Positions 23,546-33,020 of a stretch of DNA of 40,379 nt are shown one piece after another (position 1 is the stretch's first letter; each line of letters begins with the position of its first letter). This DNA comes from RGIG5579 sp045597125 (GTDB taxonomy: Bacteria; Bacillota; Clostridia; Oscillospirales; SIG627): assembly GCA_045597125.1 (NCBI GenBank), contig JAZODR010000045.1, positions 1 to 40,379 of the forward strand, read 5' to 3'. The notes beneath the pieces are model-generated. The model was not told the DNA's origin, searched no databases, and saw only the letters and a list, made by a program, of their open reading frames with translations. Position numbers and translations under genes: made by a program.

Positions 23546-23767
23546 GTAGAAATGAACAAAAGGAACGGAGGAATTTTTTCTGCTATGCCGAAAAAGAGCG
23601 TCGGGTCTTGTCGAAAAAGGCGGGAAGGCGTCGAAAACCTTTCGGGAGAATTGTCAGCTCCTTTTGTTTCTTGTTCTCTACGCCTATATTCTAAGGGATT
23701 GGGAAGAAAAAAATCCGCGTTTTCTGCCGTCGAAAAAGCACTTCTTTTGTGTATTTTTGCCAAATAT
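23546..23767. other. Non-coding stretch between spo0A and addA, with 0A-box-like sites
   Basis: With the promoter and terminator parts, about 380 bases separate spo0A from addA. I see no convincing gene: the short frames here lack homology. It holds one exact 0A box TGTCGAA (23609-23615) and two near matches CGTCGAA (23629-23635, 23728-23734), 180-310 bases upstream of spo0A, compatible with autoregulation. Confidence 0.4.
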
Positions 23768-23803
23768 AAAAAAACAGCCACCGAATTTGGTGACTGTTTT
23801 TTT
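23768..23803 (-). terminator. Intrinsic terminator of addA
   Basis: CAGCCACC and GGTGACTG pair around a 6-base loop; on the minus strand the one non-Watson-Crick position is a U-G pair. It is flanked by A-rich and T-rich runs and starts 5 bases after the addA stop. Confidence 0.88.
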
Positions 23804-23808
23804 GATGA

Positions 23809-26800
23809 TCATTTTATTTCTATGGTTTTGCCAAGGGCAAAAGAGTAGAGAAGCTTTTTGCCTACTTTTTTCCCCGTTAATTGTTCAACGGCAAGGGCAT
23901 ATAGGCGAAGCTGTTCGCCGTGGCGCTCAGCAAGAATGGTTTGGCTCACGCGGTCGGTCTTAAAGTCTATGATGGTGACCGTTCCGTCCGTTTCTTCAAA
24001 CCAAGCGTCAACCACACCCTGAACCAGAATCTGTCCCTTGGTGCCGAGAAGCTCCTCGGCAGGGAGAAGCACATTAAAGCGTTTTTCGCGCATAAGGCTT
24101 GGAGAGGCTTTCATACGCGCATAGAGGGGAGAGGCAAAGAAGGTGCGGAGTTGGTTTTTTTCCACAAGATTTGCATCCTCTTGCGTAATGAAGCCTTTTT
24201 CTACAAGGCGTGAAATTTCTGCATCTACGTTTTCGGAAAGGGCTTCATAATTGGCAAATTGCATTACCTTGTGGGTCATCGTACCAATCTCTGCGGCGGA
24301 GCTTTTCAGAACTGCGCGGTTGAAATCTTTCAGACGGCGCGGGAAAAATCCTGCTTCTTCCTCTCGTCCTGCTTTCAGAAGCTGAGAAACGGAGAGCTTT
24401 TTGGGAAGACGGGAAAGGGACTCTTGCTGATAGGTAAAGGAAATGGCATCCAAAATTTCTTTGGGGTCCCTGTCTTCTGCCACCCTCTCTGACACGATTG
24501 TTTTTTTTGCGGAAATGGGGAGCGGGAGGGAGGTGGAGGTGGTAAAGGTACCGTCGGTATAGGTTCCTCCGTCTTCCAGGGTTTTCCGCAAAGCGGGGCA
24601 GTCTCGCAAAGATAGAAGAAGCATCATTAGGGGGGAGGGTGCGTTTTGAATCAGGTGCTCCGTCAAATCCCGATTCAAGGGGGTTGTGGAAATGAGAAGC
24701 ATATCGCGGCGCAAAGCGTCGTAGCTGCGGGGATTGGCGGTAATGATCAGTTTTGTTTCTGCACGGGTCAGCGCTACGTAAAGAATTCTTTTTTCTTCTT
24801 CTACCATGGCTTGGTGTATGGTCAAAGCGGCGCTTTTTCGCAAGAAGGTATTGACCTTGACTCTGCCTTCATTTTCGGGGAGATGAAAAGCGGGGCCGTA
24901 GTCGGGGGAAAGAATCAGCTTGGCTTCTTCGTCGCGGGTATCAAATTTTTGGGCAAGGAAGGAAGCGAAGACCACGGGGAATTCCAGACCCTTGGATTTA
25001 TGAATGGTCATTAGTCGAACGCCGGGGGCATTGTCCGATATTTCGGGGTTTTCTTCTGCGGTGCGTTTGGCATAGCGCAGGTAGTTGGAAAGGCTTGTTT
25101 CCTCGGCGCTTTCTGCATTTTCTGCGGCACGAAGGAAAAATTCCTTTACTTCGCCTGAGCGACTGCCGAACAGCTCTGCAACGGAAAGGGTGCGATACAA
25201 ATCAAAAATCAGAGCGGGTAGGGTCAGGGTTTTGCTCTTTTCCCGTAAGACGGAAAGGGTATTCAGCAGCTCTGCGGCTTTGGTTTTGTCAGGCTCCATT
25301 CCCTGTTCTGCCGCATGACAAAGTGCATCAAAATAAAAGCATTTTTGCTTACCCAAACGGATGCGGTAAAGACTGTCCGCATCGAAGCGGAATACGGGGG
25401 AGAGCATCGTGCCCAAGAGAGCAACGTCGTCATTGGGGTTGTCCAGCGCTCCCAAAAGGGAGGTGACAAAGAGAAATTCGGCATCGTCTGCAAGGCAATC
25501 GCCTGAACCTAGACTACTGGGGATGTTCAGTTTTTGCAGAGATTGGCGCACAAGAGAAATTTGGCGGTGGGTTCGGCAGATTACGGCAATATTTTCGGGT
25601 AAATGTTGTTCCAGAAGAGAGTGGATGCGGGAGGCGATGTACTTTGCTTCTGCGTTTTCATCTTTCAGAAGTTGAAGCGCTTCTTTTTCCTTTTTATTTT
25701 CTTCAGGCAAATCGTCTTCCGAAAACGCTTCATTTTCTTCTTTTGCCATTAGAACAAGTTCTGTATTGGCAGGGGTGGAAGCTTCTCCTTTGGCATAGCG
25801 CAGCTCGTCTGCTTTTTGATAGAGAGAATCCGTCCGATATCCTGACATCATTATTCGAAAGATTTGGTTGACCAAATCAATGATGGGCTTGGAACAGCGG
25901 AAGTTGTCCGAGAGAAAGACGGTGCGCATTTCGCCGCGGCTACCCTCGGTATAAAGGGGTAAATTGTTTTTATAATCGGAAAAAATCTTGGGTTCAGCTC
26001 CGCGGAAGCGATAAATACTCTGCTTGGGGTCGCCCACGATAAAGAGATTGTCTTTGCGGGTGACACTGCGGAAAATCAAATCTTGGATGCCGTTGGAATC
26101 TTGGTATTCGTCTACGAAGACGGCATCCAGTTCCTCGGTGATTCGCTCACCCATTGGGGTTTTTACCCAAGCGCCGTCTTTCTTTTCCGCTACCAGACGC
26201 AGGGTAAATTGCTCCAGATCGGCATAGTCCAAAAGATTCTTTTTTTGCTTGGCATCTGCGTATCGCTTCAAAGCGTCTTCTGCCAGGAGGAGAAATTCTT
26301 GTGACAGAGAAAGACTGCGTCTTATTTCCGCAAGAAGAGTAGGCAAAGGAAGACAAAGAAAATCCGCGGAAAAGGCAAGAAGACTTTTCTTCAGACGGTT
26401 GTGGATATCCGCTACTTGCTCTTTAATTTCCATCTCATAAGGAGGGCATGTTTTTTTGGAAACGGCGGGCAGTCTTTGCGCCAGTCCTTCTTTTAAAAGA
26501 TTTGCAGCGGCAAAAAATTTGCTGTTTTCGCAAAGAGTTGCACATTGCTCCAAAAGGGCAATTCGTTCGCTCAAGATGGGGCCATATTTTTCGTCTATGA
26601 TTTGAGTTTTTGATAAAGGCTCCAGCAGAGCGTTTAAAATCTTTGCTCCCCCTAAAAAGCGGTCGGCGGCGTGTTTTGCTACGGGGGCGCCGAAACTGCT
26701 TTCGGCAAAGGGAAGAGAGCCTTTTTCTACACCGTCGCATTCCCGTTCAAGCCGAACCAGGAGACTTTGTAATTCTTCAATTCCCCCGGGTAGGAAGGAA

Positions 26801-27339
26801 ACGGCTTCAAATACCGTTGCCAAGGCATCGTGTACTCCCTCCAAACTGCGGGCGGTTCCGAACACGCGGCATAGATTTTGCCGAATCGGCTTTTCTTCTT
26901 GTGCCAAAAAAGCTTCTACGGCGCTTTCAATTGCCTTTTTCTTCAGGGGCTCCAGTCGCAGGGGATCGGCAATGCGCTCTTTGCCGCTCAGTCCTATTTC
27001 CTTGCCGTAGGCGCGGAGCAGGGTGTAGCAGAAGGAGTGAATGGTAGAAATTTGTGCGCGGGAAAGAGACATTAGCTGGCGGGAAAGAGCAGTGTTTTCG
27101 GGATTGTCTGCGACCATTTTGGATAATTCCTGATACAGTCTGTCCTCCAAGCCTTTTGCGGCGGCCTTGGTAAAGGTTACCACGGCAAGGCGGGAGGCTT
27201 TTACGCTTCCCTCGGAAAGAAGGCTGATGATGCGACCGGTAAGAACGCGGGTTTTACCGCTTCCTGCGGCAGCGCTGACTGCCAGACTGCAGTCCCGCGC
27301 TTCCACTGCCTTTTTTTGGTTCGGGGTCCATTGAATCAT
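23809..27339 (-). CDS. addA: ATP-dependent helicase/nuclease subunit A (AddA)
   Basis: AddA is the UvrD-type helicase and nuclease subunit of AddAB, the Gram-positive counterpart of RecBCD for double-strand break processing. The 1,176 residues include Walker A AAAGSGKT (about 23-30), AVVTFTKAAAKGLEDRL (motif Ia), the helicase motif VFVDEYQDSN near residue 410, FIVGDPKQSIYRFRGA, VRLMTIHKSKGLEFPVVF, RILYVALTRAETKL, and a C-terminal RecB-type nuclease with GTMTHKVMQF, VVDAWFEE and IIDFKTDR near residue 1,130. Length fits the family. It starts in a 4-base overlap with addB. Confidence 0.97.
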   Translation of the reverse strand: MIQWTPNQKKAVEARDCSLAVSAAAGSGKTRVLTGRIISLLSEGSVKASRLAVVTFTKAAAKGLEDRLYQELSKMVADNPENTALSRQLMSLSRAQISTIHSFCYTLLRAYGKEIGLSGKERIADPLRLEPLKKKAIESAVEAFLAQEEKPIRQNLCRVFGTARSLEGVHDALATVFEAVSFLPGGIEELQSLLVRLERECDGVEKGSLPFAESSFGAPVAKHAADRFLGGAKILNALLEPLSKTQIIDEKYGPILSERIALLEQCATLCENSKFFAAANLLKEGLAQRLPAVSKKTCPPYEMEIKEQVADIHNRLKKSLLAFSADFLCLPLPTLLAEIRRSLSLSQEFLLLAEDALKRYADAKQKKNLLDYADLEQFTLRLVAEKKDGAWVKTPMGERITEELDAVFVDEYQDSNGIQDLIFRSVTRKDNLFIVGDPKQSIYRFRGAEPKIFSDYKNNLPLYTEGSRGEMRTVFLSDNFRCSKPIIDLVNQIFRIMMSGYRTDSLYQKADELRYAKGEASTPANTELVLMAKEENEAFSEDDLPEENKKEKEALQLLKDENAEAKYIASRIHSLLEQHLPENIAVICRTHRQISLVRQSLQKLNIPSSLGSGDCLADDAEFLFVTSLLGALDNPNDDVALLGTMLSPVFRFDADSLYRIRLGKQKCFYFDALCHAAEQGMEPDKTKAAELLNTLSVLREKSKTLTLPALIFDLYRTLSVAELFGSRSGEVKEFFLRAAENAESAEETSLSNYLRYAKRTAEENPEISDNAPGVRLMTIHKSKGLEFPVVFASFLAQKFDTRDEEAKLILSPDYGPAFHLPENEGRVKVNTFLRKSAALTIHQAMVEEEKRILYVALTRAETKLIITANPRSYDALRRDMLLISTTPLNRDLTEHLIQNAPSPLMMLLLSLRDCPALRKTLEDGGTYTDGTFTTSTSLPLPISAKKTIVSERVAEDRDPKEILDAISFTYQQESLSRLPKKLSVSQLLKAGREEEAGFFPRRLKDFNRAVLKSSAAEIGTMTHKVMQFANYEALSENVDAEISRLVEKGFITQEDANLVEKNQLRTFFASPLYARMKASPSLMREKRFNVLLPAEELLGTKGQILVQGVVDAWFEETDGTVTIIDFKTDRVSQTILAERHGEQLRLYALAVEQLTGKKVGKKLLYSFALGKTIEIK

Positions 27340-30300
27340 GCTTCTTCCTCCTCTCCCAACAGTTTGTCGCGGTCAATTTTCAGATAGGGCCGTCTGTCTG
27401 ATTCGCTGCGTTTGCAGATGGGCTTGTATTCGCACCAAGCACAGGGGTCGTGACTGCCGTTTTGCTTGGTCAAGGGAGAAGCGGCAATCTCGCCTGCCTT
27501 AAGCCGTTGGGCAAGACGGGCAAAATCTTTTTCTACGCGCTTTTTTAATTTGCCCATTTGCTCCATGGAAATCAGATTTGCAGTGCCTGCGGGACGGTTT
27601 TTGCCCCAGGCTACGGGAATAAATTGACGGTTTCCCTCCGGGTCTGCGGCGGCAAGAAGTTCTGCGTCGTCCACCACAAGGCCTTCGCGGCTTAAAGAAC
27701 CAAAGGGATTTTCCAAAGTTTTTTGGGCTTCTTCCGTGCTTTCGCAGACGGTGGGATTGGCAAGTCCGTTCAAATAAATGATGCCTGCGGGCTTGGGAGA
27801 AATTTTTTCTTCGTGATAAGTAAAGCCGCAGCTCCACAAAGCAAACAGATATAAAAGCATTTGCAGACTCAGGCCGTTTGCTACGTCGTTGAGAGAAAAG
27901 CTGTGACCGCCTGTTTTATAATCCACCACGCGCACGTAGTCTTCTCCGTTTTTGCTTTTGTAATGGTCAACTCGGTCAATGGTGCCGAACAAACGAAGCT
28001 CGGTTCCGTCAGAGAGGGGAATGCGATACACGTCGTTTAGCTCTCCGAGGTCCTTTTCGAAGAAAATGGGGCGAAAAGCTCCCGCAGAAAATTCTTTTTG
28101 CAGATTTTGCAGAATTAAAAGAGTGCTTTCCTCTAAACGGAGAAGAATAAAATTTAAACTTGCGTCCGGCTTTTGCGTCAGAAGCTTCGATAGGGTTTCC
28201 TGTACGGCTTTGCGATTGACTTCTTTCAGTTCGTCGGCGGAAAGTGTTGCTAAATCCTTTCCTTCTGTAGATAAAAACACCATTGCTTTTTCCAAGACGC
28301 TATGGACAAAGCTACCTGCAATGTTGGCGCCCAAGGTAGCCTTTTCTCTGGATTTTGCCTCCAGAAGATAGCGGGCAAAATAGGAGAAGGGGCAATTGGT
28401 GTATTTTTCCAAACGGGAATAAACCATATTCAAATTTTGCCCTTGATAAGGTTTTTGAGTTATAAGGGTATCCCGCATGACGCCTGTAGCATGACCTTCT
28501 GCGGCGGCAAGGGCTCTTTCGCGGAAGGCTTCCGAAGCCATAAAATACTCCTTGAGGGCTTCTTGCAGCCGAGTTTTTTTCCCTAAATGGGTGACCCAGA
28601 ACGAGAATGCCTCTTCAGGGGTTTGGGGCAGGGAAAATTCGGATGTAAACAGTTCCTCCTTAACCGAGGGAATCAGATTTTTGACGCGCTTTCCCAAAAC
28701 GGAAAGGGCGGCATTATCCAACACGCCGTCTTCTGAGCGGTAAGATAAGATTAATTCTTTTTTTGCGAAAGATGCGGCAAGGTAAAAATAAAAATATTCG
28801 TCGGAAAGGCTTTCTTCTCCCCCGGGCAGACGGTAGCCAAGCTCCGTCAATTCATTTCTTTCACCCTTGGGGAACAGGCCCCCTTTTTGCTCGGGCGCGG
28901 GGAAGACTCCTGCATTGACTCCGGTGAGAAAAATGTATTTGGTACCTGTGGGACGGGCAAAATCTACTCTACCTACCTGTATTCGATCCTGACCGGGAGG
29001 CAGAATTCCGGGAAGCGTTCCTGATAGGGCAAGGGTTAGTTGCTCCAAAAAGCGGTTTTTGTCGCTTTTGCTTTCTCCCAAGGCGCGGCCAAAAGCGGCA
29101 AGGGCTTCCAGAAGTGCATTCCAAGCACCGTTTAAGGCACTTGCTTGTTCAAAATCGTCTGCATCGGTGCATGCCTGAAGCTTGGAAAAGTGTACTTTTT
29201 CCGCGCCAATGGCATCTAAAAATGCCAGAATGGCGGTGATTTTTTCTCCTGCGGTGTGAGTATTCAGAGCATTGCTGAGGGTGCGAATCGGAGCGAAGAT
29301 TTTTTCTCTGGCAAGATTGACCTGTTCTAGTTCAATGCTGTCCCGATCGCTTTTTTCAAAGTAGCCTGCGGGGTTCATGGTAAAGGGAGTATCGCGAAGC
29401 ACCTCGGAAGCGGTCAGACTCCAGGTGGCTACATATCCCTCCAGACAGAATCGCTCCTTTTCGGATACGGCAAATACACCGTCTTTGATATAGCTTCTTA
29501 CCTCATCCTCGTCCCCGAGTCCTGCGGCAAAGCGACACGCCAACAATACGGTTTTTGCAAGGGGTGTACGGGCCAGGGGCTTTTTTTCTTCCAGAAAATG
29601 AGGAATGCCCTTTTCGCTAAGGGTCAGACCCAAAAGCTCTTCTGTGCTTCCGTCACGGGAGAGAATGGCAATTTCCCTAAAGCGTGCGCCGGAGCGGACC
29701 AGACGCAGACATTCCCGCGCTACAAAATCCGCTTCCTCCGCAGGGGTCTTACAGGCTACAATGCGGATGCCTTCGGCATTGCCTTCGTATGTCTTGCCTC
29801 CTTGCATCAAGTGGGTGCGAAGGTGACCCAAGGCAGTTTTTTCTTCTTCTTTCTCTAAGGTGATATCGGTTACGGGAACACCCAGCTCTTTGGCTTTGCG
29901 CTCCAGACTTCTCGCGGCGGCAAGGCTTTTGGCAAAAAGGAGATTTTCTTTTTTGCGGGCAGCAAAGCTGATATAGACATCTTCTGCCTGCGCCAGAATG
30001 CGGCTGAGAATCAGTTCCTGGGGATGGGTAAAATCCCAGAAGCCGTCTACAAATACGACGCTATTCTGAAAAAACGGGTATTCGGATAAAATCCCTGCCA
30101 GTCGTTCTCCTTCTTCGCCGGGATCGCGGTAGCGCTGTGACAAAACATCGGAGTAAGAAGCAGTTAAAAGGGCGATTTGCCCTAGCTTTTCCGATAAGCC
30201 GGGGGTAGACAGTTCCAGCCCCGAAAGTCTTGAAAGGGCAGGAGCCCACAGTCCTGCAAGGCGCAGACTTTCCAGCTCTGCATATAAATCGCTGATACCG

Positions 30301-30638
30301 CGGTGGTCTTCCCGCAGATTTAGCGCGGAAAGCTGCGGGGCCAGGGTATGTACACATTCAGCCAAAAGCAGTTTTTTCTCTGCATCGCTAGGGCAAATCC
30401 CTGCCAAAGCTCCGTATTCCCGTAGGACAATGTTGGGCAGGCGGGAGAAATTGGTCACTTCTATCAGCATGGAGGCTTTTCCCCCCACCGAGGCGCAGAT
30501 TTTCTCCTCCAAATCTGCCGTTGCCTGCTCGGGAACCAGAACGAAGATTCTCTTTCCTTTCCGAAAGGCTTCTTCCAGTCTTTTCAGCATCCAATCTCTT
30601 TTTCCGCTTCCCAAGTCACCGAAAATCCGATTCAGCAT
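27336..30638 (-). CDS. addB: ATP-dependent helicase/nuclease subunit B (AddB)
   Basis: AddB contributes the second nuclease, Chi recognition and a structural iron-sulfur cluster to AddAB. The 1,100 residues start with the AddB-type Walker A FGDLGSGK, followed by IFVLVPEQAT, and a helicase-like core that is not expected to translocate. The C-terminal nuclease has VRVVDYKTGG. The four cluster cysteines are visible: one in TNCPFSYFARYLL near residue 748 and three in CAWCEYKPICKR near 1,067 (C-x2-C-x5-C). AAAGGAGAG precedes the ATG. It has its own promoter and overlaps addA by 4 bases. Confidence 0.96.
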   Translation of the reverse strand: MLNRIFGDLGSGKRDWMLKRLEEAFRKGKRIFVLVPEQATADLEEKICASVGGKASMLIEVTNFSRLPNIVLREYGALAGICPSDAEKKLLLAECVHTLAPQLSALNLREDHRGISDLYAELESLRLAGLWAPALSRLSGLELSTPGLSEKLGQIALLTASYSDVLSQRYRDPGEEGERLAGILSEYPFFQNSVVFVDGFWDFTHPQELILSRILAQAEDVYISFAARKKENLLFAKSLAAARSLERKAKELGVPVTDITLEKEEEKTALGHLRTHLMQGGKTYEGNAEGIRIVACKTPAEEADFVARECLRLVRSGARFREIAILSRDGSTEELLGLTLSEKGIPHFLEEKKPLARTPLAKTVLLACRFAAGLGDEDEVRSYIKDGVFAVSEKERFCLEGYVATWSLTASEVLRDTPFTMNPAGYFEKSDRDSIELEQVNLAREKIFAPIRTLSNALNTHTAGEKITAILAFLDAIGAEKVHFSKLQACTDADDFEQASALNGAWNALLEALAAFGRALGESKSDKNRFLEQLTLALSGTLPGILPPGQDRIQVGRVDFARPTGTKYIFLTGVNAGVFPAPEQKGGLFPKGERNELTELGYRLPGGEESLSDEYFYFYLAASFAKKELILSYRSEDGVLDNAALSVLGKRVKNLIPSVKEELFTSEFSLPQTPEEAFSFWVTHLGKKTRLQEALKEYFMASEAFRERALAAAEGHATGVMRDTLITQKPYQGQNLNMVYSRLEKYTNCPFSYFARYLLEAKSREKATLGANIAGSFVHSVLEKAMVFLSTEGKDLATLSADELKEVNRKAVQETLSKLLTQKPDASLNFILLRLEESTLLILQNLQKEFSAGAFRPIFFEKDLGELNDVYRIPLSDGTELRLFGTIDRVDHYKSKNGEDYVRVVDYKTGGHSFSLNDVANGLSLQMLLYLFALWSCGFTYHEEKISPKPAGIIYLNGLANPTVCESTEEAQKTLENPFGSLSREGLVVDDAELLAAADPEGNRQFIPVAWGKNRPAGTANLISMEQMGKLKKRVEKDFARLAQRLKAGEIAASPLTKQNGSHDPCAWCEYKPICKRSESDRRPYLKIDRDKLLGEEEEA

Positions 30639-30673
30639 AAAGCTCTCCTTTTTTTAAACGTACATATATGGAT

Positions 30674-30702
30674 AGTATATCACAAGTTCTATGATATTGC
30701 AA
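30674..30702 (-). promoter_or_regulatory. Predicted promoter of addB-addA
   Basis: Minus-strand -35 TTGCAA (30697-30702) and -10 TATACT (30674-30679), 17 bases apart, the -10 extended by TGA. It lies back to back with the uraA promoter. Confidence 0.75.
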
Positions 30703-30729
30703 AAAACTCGGAATTTTTTTCGACATAAG

Positions 30730-30757
30730 TTGACTTTTTTGGAAAATGTGGTAAAAT
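30730..30757 (+). promoter_or_regulatory. Predicted promoter of uraA-upp
   Basis: -35 TTGACT (30730-30735) and -10 TAAAAT (30752-30757) with a 16-base spacer, the -10 extended by TGG. The ~60-base leader is too short for a pyrimidine (PyrR) attenuator. Confidence 0.7.
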
Positions 30758-30816
30758 GAACAAGATAATAACAAAATGTTATCAAAATTTGTTTGAAATG
30801 ATTGGAGAAACGAAAA

Positions 30817-32193
30817 ATGGCGAAAAATCTTGTTTATGATATCCACGATAAGCCAAAGTTCAATCAGCTGCTTGTATTTGCATTCCAGCAGCTCCTTGCA
30901 ATTATGGCTGCTACGATTGCCGTTCCCGCAATCGTGGGCAACGGAATGTCCATTTCCGCGGCACTTTTCGGTGCAGGTATCGGAACCTTGGTGTATCAGC
31001 TTTTTACTAAGTTCCGCAGTCCCGTATTTCTCGGTTCGTCTTTTGCTTTTATTGGTTCTATGTGCGCTGCTTTTGCAGGTGCTGCTTCTCTGAGTCTAGG
31101 ATATCTCGGTCTTTTGATCGGTGCTGCTTTTGCCGCTCTGGTTTACGTTGTTATCGCAGTGGTTGTAAAGTTTGTAGGTGTTGGCTGGATTAATAAGCTC
31201 ATGCCTGCAGCAGTTATCGGACCCACCGTTGCACTCATCGGTCTTTCGTTGGCAGGTGCCGCCGTAAATGATGTATTTTCTTATGGACCTAAGAACGCTG
31301 ACGGCAGTGCTTTTGTTATGAGCGGAAGCATTTGGGTTTCTCTGATTTGCGCTTTGGTTACTCTTTTTGTGGTTGTTTGTGCTGCTACCTACGGTGGTAA
31401 GAAGGTGAAACTTATTCCTTTTATCATTGGTGTGGGCGCAGGCTATGCCGTAGCACTTATTTTTACCGTTATCGGCTATGCGGTAGGTGCCGATGCCCTT
31501 AAGGTGATTGATTTTGCTCCCTTTACCGCACTCGTTGAAGGCGGTGTGGGTGTGAAGACCTTCTTCGCAGTGCCCGATTTTACCTTTATCGAAGCTTTCA
31601 AGGGTCTTAAGGACTTTGATATGAGCTATCTTGTGACCGTTGCGGTTGCTTACGTTCCCGTAGCATTCGTTGTATTTGCTGAGCATATTGCAGACCACAA
31701 AAACCTTTCCTCTATCATTGATGAGGATCTTTTGGAAAATCCCGGTTTGCACCGCACCCTTTTGGGAGACGGCGTCGGCTCCTTTGCAGGTTCTTTCTTC
31801 GGCGGGTGCCCCAATACTACTTACGGCGAATCTGTCGGTTGTGTTGCCATTACCAGAAACGCTTCCATTGCAACCATTACCTGCACCGCGATCATTGCAA
31901 TTCTCATTTCCTTCCTTTCTCCCTTTGTAGCGGTTTTGGATTCTATCCCCGGATGCGTGATGGGCGGCGTGTGCATTACCCTCTACGGATTTATTGCAGT
32001 TTCCGGTCTGAAGATGATTCAGAAGGTAGATTTGGAAGACAATGCAAATTTGTTTACCGTTTCTGCGATTCTCATTCCCGGTATCGGCGGCATGGCACTT
32101 TCCATTGGTAAGGTTACCCTGACCGCGATTGCTTGTGCTTTGATTCTCGGTATCGTTGTCAATGTTCTTCTGAATAAATTCAAAAAGGCGTAA
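30817..32193 (+). CDS. uraA: Uracil permease (NCS2 nucleobase:cation symporter)
   Basis: This 458-residue membrane protein belongs to the NCS2 family and, being next to upp, most likely imports uracil with protons. It has about 12-14 hydrophobic segments, an N-terminal FNQLLVFAFQQLLAIMAATI segment with AVPAIVG, the PAAVIGPTVALIGLSLA segment, VFAEHIADHKNLSS and the NCS2 motif GGCPNTTYGESVGCVAITRNAS-type region with its conserved Asn, Thr and Glu (about residues 329-349). A TTG start five codons upstream is possible, but GGAG is best placed for the ATG at 30,817. upp follows 15 bases later in the same operon. Confidence 0.94.
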   Translation: MAKNLVYDIHDKPKFNQLLVFAFQQLLAIMAATIAVPAIVGNGMSISAALFGAGIGTLVYQLFTKFRSPVFLGSSFAFIGSMCAAFAGAASLSLGYLGLLIGAAFAALVYVVIAVVVKFVGVGWINKLMPAAVIGPTVALIGLSLAGAAVNDVFSYGPKNADGSAFVMSGSIWVSLICALVTLFVVVCAATYGGKKVKLIPFIIGVGAGYAVALIFTVIGYAVGADALKVIDFAPFTALVEGGVGVKTFFAVPDFTFIEAFKGLKDFDMSYLVTVAVAYVPVAFVVFAEHIADHKNLSSIIDEDLLENPGLHRTLLGDGVGSFAGSFFGGCPNTTYGESVGCVAITRNASIATITCTAIIAILISFLSPFVAVLDSIPGCVMGGVCITLYGFIAVSGLKMIQKVDLEDNANLFTVSAILIPGIGGMALSIGKVTLTAIACALILGIVVNVLLNKFKKA

Positions 32194-32208
32194 AAACAGG
32201 TGACTGAT

Positions 32209-32850
32209 ATGAAAAATTACGATAACGTAGTCATTTTCGACCATCCTCTCATTCGTCATAAGATTGCGATTTTGCGTGATGAGCGTACCAGCATGAAGGA
32301 ATTTCGCGAGTTGGTGGAAGAAATTACCACGCTGATGACTTACGAAAGCCTTCACGATGGTGTGCAGACTACCGAAATCGAGGTTAAGACTCCTTTGGAA
32401 AGGTGCAAGCAGCAGGTGGTTGCGGATGATTCCGTGGTCATTGTTCCCATTCTTCGCGCAGGACTGGGTATGGTCAATGGAATTCACGTTTTGTTTCCCT
32501 CCGCAAAGGTTGGGCATATCGGTATGTACCGCAACGAGGAGACCCTTCAACCCGAGACCTATTATTGCAAGCTTCCCCAAGGAATTGAGGAAAAGCTGGT
32601 GCTTGTGGTGGATCCTATGTTGGCAACGGGCGGTTCCGCTTGCGATGCCATTCAGAAGTTGAAGGAAAAAGGTTGTAAGCATATTAAGTTTATGGCAATC
32701 ATTGGTGCACCCGAGGGGGTTACCAAGGTTGCCGAGGCGCATCCTGACGTTAACATTTACGTTTCCACCCTGGATAGATGCCTGAATGAAAACGGCTATA
32801 TTCTTCCCGGCTTGGGTGACGCGGGCGACCGCCTTTTTGGCACAAAGTAA
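32209..32850 (+). CDS. upp: Uracil phosphoribosyltransferase
   Basis: UPRT converts uracil and PRPP into UMP, trapping the uracil brought in by UraA. The 213 residues carry the family signatures: VVIFDHPLIRHKI at the N-terminus, ILRAGLGMVNG, the PRPP-binding loop VDPMLATGGSACDAI and the C-terminal uracil-binding GLGDAGDRLFGTK. The ATG at 32,209 is chosen since AGGTGA lies 6 bases upstream; a GTG three codons earlier is part of that site. A strong hairpin follows the stop. Confidence 0.97.
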   Translation: MKNYDNVVIFDHPLIRHKIAILRDERTSMKEFRELVEEITTLMTYESLHDGVQTTEIEVKTPLERCKQQVVADDSVVIVPILRAGLGMVNGIHVLFPSAKVGHIGMYRNEETLQPETYYCKLPQGIEEKLVLVVDPMLATGGSACDAIQKLKEKGCKHIKFMAIIGAPEGVTKVAEAHPDVNIYVSTLDRCLNENGYILPGLGDAGDRLFGTK

Positions 32851-32861
32851 AAATGTATCTC

Positions 32862-32892
32862 TAAGGCGCACTTCTTTGCGGAGTGCGCCTTA
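32862..32892 (+). terminator. Hairpin after upp, probable terminator
   Basis: TAAGGCGCACT and AGTGCGCCTTA form a perfect 11-bp stem. The T-tract after it is poor (TTAAAATAT is all), so termination may be partial. Confidence 0.65.
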
Positions 32893-32958
32893 AAATATCG
32901 TCAATATATGTTTTTGTAGATTGTGCGTTTATCATTTTTAATAAAAAATCAAATTTCC

Positions 32959-32987
32959 TTGCAAAGTGGGCAAAGGTATGATAGAAT
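32959..32987 (+). promoter_or_regulatory. Predicted promoter of the TIM-barrel isomerase gene
   Basis: -35 TTGCAA (32959-32964) and -10 TAGAAT (32982-32987), 17 bases apart, extended by TGA. It lies 34 bases before the start codon. Confidence 0.65.
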
Positions 32988-33020
32988 ACAAATGAAATTT
33001 TATAAAAAATGGAGGAATTT

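Noticed and set aside
23501..23848. Possible small plus-strand gene between spo0A and addA
   Set aside because: A GGAGG lies before an ATG at 23,584, but the product is basic and low in conservation signals and the frame runs through the addA terminator and into addA.
30757..30816. Pyrimidine-responsive attenuator or riboswitch upstream of uraA
   Set aside because: The leader is about 60 bases with only a weak AT-rich hairpin and no terminator or PyrR-binding pattern.
31096..32871. 591-residue open frame on the minus strand opposite uraA and upp
   Set aside because: It covers two well-recognised genes and the gap between them; the product is rich in Asn, His and Cys with no domain, which is typical of an antisense shadow.
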